The translations under genes were made by a program, and so were the position numbers. Below the pieces are notes generated by a model, which saw only the letters and a program-made list of their open reading frames with translations, was not told the origin of the DNA and searched no databases. From Bilophila wadsworthia ATCC 49260 (GTDB lineage Bacteria > Desulfobacterota > Desulfovibrionia > Desulfovibrionales > Desulfovibrionaceae), in NCBI RefSeq assembly GCF_000701705.1, contig NZ_JNJP01000049.1, positions 1 through 28,212 of the forward strand: 28,212 bases of DNA, written 5' to 3'. Shown one piece after another: positions 1-5,685 of this stretch. Positions within the stretch are counted from its first letter, which is position 1; every line of letters starts with the position of its first letter.

Positions 1-72
1 AGCAGTTATGAGAGCGAGAGGGAGGGGAGGCAGTCGCCGCCGGAGTTGCGGCGCGTGACCCCGGAAGCGTAA
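1..72 (+). CDS. possible C-terminal end of an upstream phage gene (partial)
   Basis: Frame 1 is open from the window edge to a TAA at 70-72 and would give 23 residues ending in Thr-Pro-Glu-Ala. A promoter-like pair starts right at its end and a new operon follows, which fits the last codons of a preceding prophage gene. The stretch is too short for a family assignment, and the two other plus frames close earlier (56 and 11). The call rests only on position and openness. Confidence 0.3.
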   Translation, partial: SSYESEREGRQSPPELRRVTPEA

Positions 73-83
73 CCCGTTATAAT
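55..83 (+). promoter_or_regulatory. sigma-70-like promoter of the com operon
   Basis: A perfect -10 (TATAAT, 78-83) lies 17 bases after a 4/6 -35 (GTGACC, 55-60). It points at the com gene at 271 and would give a leader of about 180 bases. Prediction from consensus only. Confidence 0.5.
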
Positions 84-99
84 CTTTTCAGGCAGAGGC

Positions 100-178
100 G
101 GGGGAGATTGGAGCCTCCCCCACCGGCCCGGTGTACGACCACCGGACCACGGCCCCACACGATGATTGTAGCATCGTG
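100..178 (+). promoter_or_regulatory. structured leader upstream of com (three hairpins)
   Basis: Three hairpins can be read in the untranslated leader. They are a 7-bp GGGGGAG/CTCCCCC stem (100-106 with 115-121), a near-palindrome CACCGGCCCGGTG (122-134), and a 7-bp CACGATG/CATCGTG stem with a 7-base loop (158-164 with 172-178). None is followed by a T-tract, so they are not obvious terminators. In Mu, Com itself acts on mRNA structure, so a structured leader here may be regulatory; that is inference. Confidence 0.35.
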
Positions 179-270
179 CAAGGTTTCCGCCTGCGGTTGA
201 GTGCCCATAGCGAGGGGCGCGCAAAGGCTATCAGGCGATGCTCGGGGGCGCAAGATAGGACTTTCAACGA

Positions 271-462
271 ATGAGAGGGATTGAAAAAGAGATTCGGTGC
301 GGCAACTGCGGGCGGTTGCTGGCGAAAGGAACGGCAATCGCCCTTGAAATCAAATGCCCCCGCTGTGGGGAGATCAAATACGTGAGGGACATGATCCCCG
401 GCCTTGAGCCGCATGACGGCCGAGATCGCAACAATGCAGACAAAGAAGGACAGCGGGCCTGA
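271..462 (+). CDS. com: Com-family zinc-finger translational regulator (Mu Com-like)
   Basis: This 63-residue protein has two CxxC pairs (Cys10/Cys13 and Cys29/Cys32) in the arrangement RCGNCGRLL...KCPRCGEIK, the signature of the Mu Com family. In phage Mu, Com binds the com-mom mRNA and opens a stem-loop so that the DNA-modification gene mom is translated. An AGGA ribosome site lies at 257-260. The gene heads a tightly packed operon with two methyltransferase-type genes and no mom homologue. Com here may therefore regulate a different DNA-modification enzyme. Family assignment is good; the target is inferred. Confidence 0.85.
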   Translation: MRGIEKEIRCGNCGRLLAKGTAIALEIKCPRCGEIKYVRDMIPGLEPHDGRDRNNADKEGQRA

Positions 463-610
463 CACCCGTATTATCGTCGGCCCCTATCGCATTCCCCTTT
501 CCCGCGAACGGTTCCTTTTGCTTGAGCGGGACCTCATGACCACGGCGGGCTTTACGAAAGCCGAGATCCACGCGGAAATCCTGCGGAGGCTTGGCGTATG
601 TGCGGAGTAG
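434..610 (+). CDS. small phage protein of unknown function
   Basis: This 58-residue product starts at the ATG at 434 and overlaps the end of com and the start of the next gene (598), so translation is probably coupled. An in-frame ATG at 404 would add ten residues inside com and is less likely. The middle reads RIIVGPYRIPLSRERFLLLERD and the end is helical and charged. No cysteines form a finger and no known motif is recognised. Such small ORFs sit between com and its target gene in some Mu-like prophages, but I cannot name this one. Confidence 0.55.
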   Translation: MQTKKDSGPDTRIIVGPYRIPLSRERFLLLERDLMTTAGFTKAEIHAEILRRLGVCAE

Positions 611-2115
611 AGCTTGTGCCTGTCGAACGCCTGAAGCCCGCGGGCTACAATCCCCGCCGCGCCGATGCGGAACGCCTTGCGATGGTGAGGCTTTCCCTGT
701 CCCGGCTCGGTTTTCTGCTTCCTATCGTCGCAACGCCGGATGGGGAAATCCTTTCCGGCCATCAACGCCACGCCGTGGCCATGTCCATGGGGGCGCGTCA
801 GGTTCCCGTGATGTTCGTGGACATCCCGCAGGAGCGGCGGCGCGGCCTGAACATCCTTTTCAACCGGGCCACAAACGACATCCCCATGACAGCCGATGAG
901 GTGCAGCTTCGGGTCGACCTTCAGCGTGCCCATGTTCATGAGCTTGCCGAACGTTTGCCCGACCTTGAGCCGAACGCGCCGGAGTTTTGGCCGTGCCTGT
1001 CTTTGGCCACGCGGAGCGTCCGGCAACTGGCCTGCCGGAATGTGGCCAGCTTTCAGCCGCAATCCGCCAACGTAGGCCGGACTCTGGCGCGGCTTGGCGT
1101 CCAGTTGCCCATTGTGCTGACTGAGGACGACGCGGTGGTCAACGGCATCGGGCGGCTTGAGGCTGCGGCGCGGAAGGGCAGGGAAACGATAGAGGCCATC
1201 ACCGTATCCCCGGTGAAGGCCGAGCTTGCACGGGCAATGCTGAACCTGTTGAGCATGGATTTCCATTTTGAGGGGGACAACGCGGACATGCTGCGGTATG
1301 GGGCCTTCCGCCGCAGCAGGATGAGACGCCGCACGTTGGGGACAGCCTATGTCATCCCCGTTTTCCGCAGCCGCCGCAACGCCGACTTTGACATTGCGGA
1401 TCCTGAGCACAGGGCGAAGTGGCTACACGTTTGTGGTGATTCCGTGCTCGATTTCGGTTCGGGGCATGGCGACGAGGCGCGTATGCTCCGTGAAGCGGGG
1501 ATCGACGTTACGGCGTTCGAGCCTTACGAAAACGATGGACACGAACGGATTTCCTTTGACCGTGGCAGGCGGTCAGCCGAGGGGGTCATTCATGCTGTAC
1601 GTTCCGGGAAACGCTTCACCTCCCTCTTTCTGTCGTCCGTCCTTAATTCAGTGCCCTTTGTTTCCGACCGGGAACACATCGTTTGTATTTGCGCCGCACT
1701 GTGTGATGGGGATTCCACACTGTACGCTTCGGCGCGCTCCACCAAGGGGGCAAACTGGCAGTGCCACACTCGCGGCCCTAGCTTGAATGAGCATGGCATG
1801 TGTGAAGGCACGTTCCGCGTCGCTTGGGAGAGGGGGGTCACGATTGGGGATCTCGGCGTGGCTCCAAAAGTACAGAAATACTATGATCGCGCTGAGTTCA
1901 GGGAACTTTTCCTTCAGTTTTTTGATGAAGTGGAAATCTGCCCCAAGTCCACGTCAATCGCCGCAATCTGCCGCAAGCCCCGCCCTGTGAACCCTGAACG
2001 CCTCGCCGCCGCGCTCCAGTTCGAGTTCGATCTGCCGTATCCCGGCGGCCGCAGGCTCGGCATGGCGGAAGAGGCTCTTGCCGCCTTCAGTACCCGTCTG
2101 GGGGTGAGCTTATGA
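598..2115 (+). CDS. double ParB-like domain fused to SAM methyltransferase, probable phage DNA-modification enzyme
   Basis: This 505-residue protein has an N-terminal ParB/Srx-like domain (about 5-75) with the box GEILSGHQRHAVA at 49-61. A second, degenerate ParB-like segment (about 140-205) has VVNGIGRLEAAA at 180-191. A class I methyltransferase fold follows, with motif I VLDFGSGHGDEA at 283-294 and an acidic motif II (FEPY) at 307-310. GGAGG at 585-589 fixes the start, and the stop overlaps the next ATG (ATGA). Position after com suggests it takes the place of mom. ParB-like nucleotide-binding domains occur in several DNA-modification proteins. The base modified, and whether it is an N-methyltransferase or something else, cannot be read from the sequence; no DPPY-type motif is evident. 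Confidence 0.75.
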   Translation: MCGVELVPVERLKPAGYNPRRADAERLAMVRLSLSRLGFLLPIVATPDGEILSGHQRHAVAMSMGARQVPVMFVDIPQERRRGLNILFNRATNDIPMTADEVQLRVDLQRAHVHELAERLPDLEPNAPEFWPCLSLATRSVRQLACRNVASFQPQSANVGRTLARLGVQLPIVLTEDDAVVNGIGRLEAAARKGRETIEAITVSPVKAELARAMLNLLSMDFHFEGDNADMLRYGAFRRSRMRRRTLGTAYVIPVFRSRRNADFDIADPEHRAKWLHVCGDSVLDFGSGHGDEARMLREAGIDVTAFEPYENDGHERISFDRGRRSAEGVIHAVRSGKRFTSLFLSSVLNSVPFVSDREHIVCICAALCDGDSTLYASARSTKGANWQCHTRGPSLNEHGMCEGTFRVAWERGVTIGDLGVAPKVQKYYDRAEFRELFLQFFDEVEICPKSTSIAAICRKPRPVNPERLAAALQFEFDLPYPGGRRLGMAEEALAAFSTRLGVSL

Positions 2116-2765
2116 CTCGGGCGGCGCGGGAGTTGAAGGACTGGACGTTTCGCGGCTTCTCCGGCCAGTTTGACGGGCATGTCCGCGAACAGCTTCCTTG
2201 GTACGACATGGCGACGGCGGCGGTGGCCATGATTGCCCGGCACTACATCCCGCAGGGGGGCAAGGTGTATGATCTGGGGTGTTCCACCGGGAACATCGGG
2301 CGCGTGCTGGCGCCGACGCTGCATGAGCGGGAGGCGCGGCTTGTCGCGCTGGACGAGTGCCGGGACATGGTGGCGGCGTACCGGGGGCCGGGGAGGGCGA
2401 TCACGGCGGACGTGGCACGCTATCCGTACAAGGCTTTCGACGTGGGGATTGCCTTTCTGACGCTCATGTTCCTGCCTGTCCCGGAGCGGCGGCGGTTGCT
2501 TGCGACGCTTCGGGGGAAGGTGAAGCCGGGCGGGGCGATCATCGTCGTGGACAAGGAAGAATCCCCCGGCGGCTATCCGGCAACGGTGCTGTCCCGGCTG
2601 ACGTGGGATTGCAAGCTCAGGCAGGGCGCGGAGCCGGGGGCGGTGATGCGGAAAGAGCTTTCGCTGTCCGGCGTACAGCGTCCCCTTTACCGTGGGGAGT
2701 TGGGGCCCGACGCCGTGGAGGTGTTCCGATTCGGGGATTTTGCGGGATGGTTGATTGAGGCGTGA
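2112..2765 (+). CDS. class I SAM-dependent methyltransferase, phage-borne
   Basis: This 217-residue protein has a Rossmann-type SAM site with motif I VYDLGCSTGNIG at about residues 52-63, an acidic loop (VALDECRDM), and the motif IV-like FDVGIAFLTLMFLPVPERR. The start overlaps the stop of the ParB-methyltransferase and follows GGGGTGAG, so the two proteins are made together. The DLGCSTGN pattern is shared with tRNA-type enzymes such as CmoA/Tam relatives, so the substrate could be DNA, RNA or a small molecule. Its last 40 codons and the terminator behind it are copied at 3466-3611. Confidence 0.8.
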   Translation: MTRAARELKDWTFRGFSGQFDGHVREQLPWYDMATAAVAMIARHYIPQGGKVYDLGCSTGNIGRVLAPTLHEREARLVALDECRDMVAAYRGPGRAITADVARYPYKAFDVGIAFLTLMFLPVPERRRLLATLRGKVKPGGAIIVVDKEESPGGYPATVLSRLTWDCKLRQGAEPGAVMRKELSLSGVQRPLYRGELGPDAVEVFRFGDFAGWLIEA

Positions 2766-2769
2766 CGCC

Positions 2770-2808
2770 AGAAGCCCCGGCGGGAGAGATTCCGCCGGGG
2801 CTTCTCGT
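2770..2808 (+). terminator. terminator of the com/methyltransferase operon (repeat copy A)
   Basis: A perfect 14-bp stem (2770-2783 with 2792-2805) closes an 8-base loop and is followed by a short T run. The same hairpin recurs at 3578-3612, 7033-7067 and 15228-15261. It may also work on the opposite strand. Confidence 0.85.
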
Positions 2809-2824
2809 TTATGCGGTGCGACGG

Positions 2825-2861
2825 ACGGTTTCGGCCATCCAGCGGATTTCGTGTTTTGTGG
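2825..2861 (+). repeat. 37-bp direct repeat, left copy
   Basis: The 37 bases are identical to 4347-4383. They are the displaced 3' end of the Rha-like gene, and with the preceding bases they still encode its expected C-terminus (Ala-Glu-Thr-Val-Arg-Arg-Thr-Ala-stop on the minus strand). They mark the left edge of the toxin-antitoxin island. Confidence 0.85.
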
Positions 2862-2890
2862 GGGCGTAGGTCTAGGAGAACTATTATGTA

Positions 2891-2921
2891 TTGACAAAAA
2901 TTTATATCATACATAAATTTT
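2891..2921 (+). promoter_or_regulatory. brnTA promoter overlapped by an inverted-repeat operator
   Basis: A perfect -35 (TTGACA, 2891-2896) is followed after 17 bases by TAAATT (2914-2919). A 9-bp inverted repeat, AAAATTTAT (2897-2905) and ATAAATTTT (2913-2921), overlaps the spacer and -10. BrnA-type antitoxins are known to repress their own operon, so this is the natural operator candidate. Confidence 0.6.
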
Positions 2922-2943
2922 AAATACACAAAGGAGTCCAGCC

Positions 2944-3225
2944 ATGCGATTTGAATGGGACGCTGAAAAAGCTTCTATCAATCAGAAAAAACACGGTGTT
3001 ACCTTTGAGGAAGCACAAACGGTGTTTGGCGACTACGATGCGCTGAGGATATTCGATCCTGACCACTCCGAAGACGAAGATCGCTTTATTCTTTTGGGGT
3101 TAAGTACAGTTTTACGCATTCTCGTGGTCTGTCACTGTTACAGAGAAGATGACGAGAGGATAAGGATCATTTCTGCGAGAAAGGCTACAAAAAAAGAGTC
3201 CGCCGCATACGAAAGGAGGAAATAA
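2944..3225 (+). CDS. brnT: BrnT-family ribonuclease toxin
   Basis: The product is 93 residues, the usual BrnT length. It shows the family pattern: start FEWDAEKASINQKKHGVTFEE, a middle FDPDHSEDEDRF, and the C-terminal RIISARKATKKE. BrnT is a RelE-fold endoribonuclease that blocks translation and is neutralised by the adjacent BrnA. AAGGAG at 2931-2936 sets the start. The gene is clearly more AT-rich than the methyltransferase genes before it, which fits separate acquisition. It lies inside an island framed by a 37-bp direct repeat. Confidence 0.9.
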   Translation: MRFEWDAEKASINQKKHGVTFEEAQTVFGDYDALRIFDPDHSEDEDRFILLGLSTVLRILVVCHCYREDDERIRIISARKATKKESAAYERRK

Positions 3226-3227
3226 CC

Positions 3228-3437
3228 ATGCGTGAAGAATATGATTTCTCTGATGCCGTCAAGAATCCGTATGTCAAGCCTGCCAAGGCGACCGTGACTA
3301 TCCGTTTGGATAAGGCGACGGTAGATTATTTTAAGAGCCTGTCCGAGCAGGTGAATATGCCCTATCAGACGCTGATCAACTCCTATCTGGCTGATTGCGC
3401 GGCAAAGAAGATCAAGCCTACCGTCGTTTGGGGGTAA
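3228..3437 (+). CDS. brnA: BrnA-family antitoxin
   Basis: This 69-residue protein starts two bases after the brnT stop, behind a strong GGAGG. The C-terminal half, from about residue 23 (VTIRLDKATVDYF) to SEQVNMPYQTLINSYL, is a ribbon-helix-helix type DNA-binding module. BrnA binds BrnT with its C-terminal part and represses the operon through such a fold. Toxin before antitoxin is the normal order for this family. The likely operator lies at 2897-2921. Confidence 0.88.
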   Translation: MREEYDFSDAVKNPYVKPAKATVTIRLDKATVDYFKSLSEQVNMPYQTLINSYLADCAAKKIKPTVVWG

Positions 3438-3453
3438 AAAGGAGGGCGAATGG

Positions 3454-3573
3454 ATGGAGGAAGAACTTTCGCTGTCCGGCGTGCCGCGGCCCCTTTACCG
3501 TGGGGAGTTGGGGCCCGACGCCGTGGAGGTGTTCCGGTTCGGGGATTTTGCGGGATGGTTGATTGAGGCGTGA
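3454..3573 (+). pseudogene. duplicated tail of the 2112-2765 methyltransferase (39 codons)
   Basis: The fragment is open from ATG 3454 to TGA 3571-3573 and encodes the same last residues as the methyltransferase (…FRFGDFAGWLIEA). Bases 3466-3611 match 2658-2803 with four differences, all inside the coding part. A GGAGG at 3441-3444 and a start codon precede it, so it could be translated, but it lacks the SAM site and is best seen as a recombination scar. Confidence 0.85.
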
Positions 3574-3577
3574 CGCC

Positions 3578-3615
3578 AGAAGCCCCGGCGGGAGAGATTC
3601 CGCCGGGGCTTTTTG
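3578..3615 (+). terminator. terminator after brnTA (repeat copy B)
   Basis: This is the same hairpin as at 2770-2805 (AGAAGCCCCGGCGG stem), here ending in GGGGCTTTTTG, so its T run is better. It would terminate the brnTA transcript. Confidence 0.85.
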
Positions 3616-3639
3616 ACGTGTTTATGTCTCATTTATCTA

Positions 3640-3843
3640 CTATGCAGCTCTTTTCCTAAATTTGAGAATTTTTGATTTATTATCTGAGGGTACGGCTGCA
3701 GTAGCGCATTCGAGAGCCCATCGAACAGCACCTGCAATAATGTTGTCCATACCGCCCGCTCGCGAAATTCGCACATTGCGTGCAGCTCCACCAGAGATAT
3801 CTTTGCCGTTGTAAGGAAGCTTTTCACACCACGAATCTTTCAT
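3640..3843 (-). CDS. small protein of unknown function in the island
   Basis: This 67-residue product starts at the ATG at 3843, preceded at a good distance by GGAG (3850-3853). The middle contains a hydrophobic, alanine-rich stretch (DNIIAGAVRWALECATAAV) between basic ends. No domain is recognised. It follows the 86-residue gene at 3866-4126 on the same strand after 22 bases, so the two form a likely operon that opposes brnTA. Both are AT-rich and lie between copy B of the terminator block and the right 37-bp repeat. A two-gene toxin-antitoxin, immunity or anti-phage pair is possible but unproven. Confidence 0.6.
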   Translation of the reverse strand: MKDSWCEKLPYNGKDISGGAARNVRISRAGGMDNIIAGAVRWALECATAAVPSDNKSKILKFRKRAA

Positions 3844-3865
3844 TGCTCACTCCATTTTTTATATG

Positions 3866-4126
3866 TTAATCCTCGTACGAGTCCCGGACGGTTCCGAGCT
3901 TAGTACGTCCATGTGGCTGATCAAACGAACCGTCATAGAGTTCATATTCTAAATTTTCTAAACATGGTTCAATCCGTAATCTTTTAAGATCAGTGACTGT
4001 TTTTCCATTTTCTAACGCTCGTTTAAAATCGTAATCATTCGCAATTTCTTCATCGCGATCTGCACGCACAACGATTCGGATATGTTCCAGTTCCCAAAAA
4101 GCCTCTTCAAAGCTTTCAACATCCAT
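3866..4126 (-). CDS. small acidic protein of unknown function in the island
   Basis: This 86-residue protein is rich in Asp and Glu (FEEAFWELEHIRIVVRADRD…) and has the look of a small soluble protein with an alpha/beta start. AAGG lies 8 to 11 bases before the ATG at 4126. No family is recognised. It is the first gene of the minus-strand pair with 3640-3843. An acidic partner before a basic one would suit an antitoxin-toxin arrangement, but no motif confirms this. Confidence 0.6.
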   Translation of the reverse strand: MDVESFEEAFWELEHIRIVVRADRDEEIANDYDFKRALENGKTVTDLKRLRIEPCLENLEYELYDGSFDQPHGRTKLGTVRDSYED

Positions 4127-4298
4127 TTGTATACCTTCTTATGTATATGTTTATATGGAACGTTAATTTTATTTCTGTATACCGTCTTGCTTCTTCGTTG
4201 TCAACAAGGTTGTCATGCAAAAGGCATACAGGGGCATGGTTTTCGCGGATAACAAGGCTAGGCTTCTGCAAAAACTGTTACGATTATTTTCGGCTACG

Positions 4299-4315
4299 AT
4301 CTAACGTCGTTAGAT
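4299..4315. repeat. perfect palindrome ATCTAACG-T-CGTTAGAT
   Basis: An 8-bp inverted repeat with a single central base lies at the right end of the island. The present stop codon of the Rha-like gene (4310-4312) falls inside it. It could be an operator or a recombination site. Confidence 0.6.
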
Positions 4316-4594
4316 TCCTGAAGGTTTCGTTATTTTTATAGTTAGAACGGTTTCGGCCATCCAGCGGATTTCGTGTTTTGTGGCCTGCCCCATGAAGAGG
4401 AAGGGCAGGGCGTTACGGGTGAGGTGGAAGAAGCGTTGTCGGTTCCCGGCGGCATCGATGCGGGCATCCGGGATGAAGGCCGAGGCCGCGAAGTCCGGCG
4501 GGAGGATGGAGCGGAGGCGATCTATGTCCCGCAGGAGCTTGGCGTGCCTGCGCTGCATTCCCTTGGCGGCGTCGAGGGTGGTGAGGCCGCTCAT
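4310..4594 (-). CDS. Rha-like phage regulatory protein with an altered C-terminus
   Basis: This 94-residue protein starts at ATG 4594, overlapping the antirepressor stop (ATGA). It shows a Rha-type pattern: KLLRDIDRLRS near residue 20, then DARIDAAGNRQRFFHLTRNALPFLFMG and KHEIRWMAETV. Rha proteins are phage regulators found beside antirepressors. After MAETV the protein now reads LTIKITKPSGI. The decayed copy at 15266-15457 and the displaced left repeat at 2809-2861 show that the original end was an RRT-type tail. The island insertion therefore replaced the last four codons. Function is probably retained, since only the extreme tail changed. Confidence 0.7.
   Translation of the reverse strand: MSGLTTLDAAKGMQRRHAKLLRDIDRLRSILPPDFAASAFIPDARIDAAGNRQRFFHLTRNALPFLFMGQATKHEIRWMAETVLTIKITKPSGI
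4347..4383 (+). repeat. 37-bp direct repeat, right copy
   Basis: Identical to 2825-2861. Here the sequence continues into the intact part of the Rha-like gene. The pair frames an island of about 1.5 kb with brnTA, the methyltransferase-tail scar and the two unknown minus-strand genes. Confidence 0.85.
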
Positions 4595-5259
4595 TGTGCG
4601 CCCCGCCGCATGAGTTCTTCCCCGGCGATATGGGCGGAAGCGTACCGTTCCATTGCTTCCATCGTGTGGCAGGTGGCGGAAAAAAGGGACTGGATGCCGT
4701 AGTTCATGCCGTTTGCGAAGGGCTTCAGGTTGTCCGGCATGGCATTGCCGGGAATCCAGTAGGCATCGCGCAGGCAATGTTCCAGTTCAGACCCGACCTT
4801 GAAGAACTCCCGTTGGAAGGTACGGAAGCGTTCCAGCGCGGCGGCTGTCTGCTCCTGCCGTGTTGGTTGGGGTACGGCGGGCAGGGCGGCCTTTGGCCTC
4901 CGGGTGGCTTGCCCCTTTGTCCAGTAGTTCCAGAGGGCGTCGTCGCACTCGTCTTGGTAGAGGCGGATACGGTCGCGGAGTTCGGGGCGTACCTTGTTGG
5001 GGTTGATGCTGGCGAAGAAGGCGGGGAGCTTGCGGACGGGCATACAGAGGGTGTCTTGGTTCCCTGATGCGGAGGGTATGATCATGTTGATCATACCCCA
5101 CCTGTCCCTGTTGTCGCGTAACTTTCTGGCTTGTGCTTCCCATGTCAGCCCCATGTCTTCCACGATGGGCTTTATGGGGGCGTAGGGTTCGCCCTTGTGG
5201 GTGACGACGAAAATGGTTGAGCCGTGGAACTGGACGGGAGAAAGGGTAGCCTTTGCCAT
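4591..5259 (-). CDS. phage antirepressor, P22_AR_N domain
   Basis: This 222-residue protein is read from ATG 5259, behind GAGG (5265-5268). Its N-terminal half (about 8-115) matches the P22 antirepressor N-terminal pattern: VQFHGSTIFV, EPYAPIKPIVEDMGL, MPVRKLPAFFASINPNKV and LYQDECDDALWNYW. The C-terminal half is helical. An upstream in-frame extension to 5445 is open only because it crosses the structured RNA at 5299-5364 and is rejected. Antirepressors bind and disable the phage repressor during induction. The gene is co-translated with the Rha-like gene and probably silenced by the C4-like RNA just upstream. Confidence 0.8.
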   Translation of the reverse strand: MAKATLSPVQFHGSTIFVVTHKGEPYAPIKPIVEDMGLTWEAQARKLRDNRDRWGMINMIIPSASGNQDTLCMPVRKLPAFFASINPNKVRPELRDRIRLYQDECDDALWNYWTKGQATRRPKAALPAVPQPTRQEQTAAALERFRTFQREFFKVGSELEHCLRDAYWIPGNAMPDNLKPFANGMNYGIQSLFSATCHTMEAMERYASAHIAGEELMRRGAQ

Positions 5260-5298
5260 AATGCACCTCGTTACTGTTTGGGATTTGGAAACAAAAAA

Positions 5299-5364
5299 GG
5301 CAAGGTGACGCTCCCCGGCCAGTAACAGCCGCCGGTCCTCACGGATACCGGACGTCACCTCGCC
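5299..5364 (-). ncRNA. probable C4-type antisense RNA upstream of the antirepressor
   Basis: On the minus strand a long outer stem (GGTGACG 5304-5310 with CGTCACC 5353-5359, extended by GGC 5299-5301 with GCC 5362-5364) encloses a hairpin. That hairpin is CCGGT/ACCGG (5332-5336 with 5347-5351) with an inner TCC/GGA and a GTGA tetraloop. The size, the stem layout and the place directly before a P22_AR_N gene agree with the C4 antisense RNA of P1/P7-type phages, which blocks antirepressor translation. Identification is from memory of that RNA family, not from a covariance search. Confidence 0.6.
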
Positions 5365-5536
5365 AATATGTAACCAACACCCTGAAAAAAGGATGCAATG
5401 GTGGCAAGATGCAAAAAATCCGCTCTTTTTCACCATGTGGGGCATGGCAAAGGCGACGGATACGCCTGTTACTGTCTGGGGAGGTCAGATCGCCAGAAAA
5501 TGGGAGGAAAGTCAAGGGTGTTGCTTTTCAGGGTGA

Positions 5537-5548
5537 TAACGGGCTATA
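5537..5548 (+). repeat. 12-bp direct repeat TAACGGGCTATA, left of the CNF-like gene
   Basis: Identical to 6986-6997. The pair frames the AT-rich gene at 5686-6975. It may be a trace of the insertion, or chance. Confidence 0.4.
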
Positions 5549-5685
5549 GGTGAACTGATAGGTTCAATCAGAGTGCATAGATAGCCCTTTGGTGATGGAA
5601 AAATTTCCTTATGCTATGAATACGTTATTTTTGTTATCTCGTAACGCTATTGGGATAGTCCACAATCAACTAATAGGAGTTTTAT

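Noticed and set aside
4141..4341. 66-codon plus-strand ORF near the island's right end
   Set aside because: No ribosome site, and it covers the promoter region of the minus-strand pair and the palindrome.
5260..5445. N-terminal extension of the antirepressor
   Set aside because: It reads through the C4-like RNA structure; ATG 5259 has a good ribosome site and matches the domain start.
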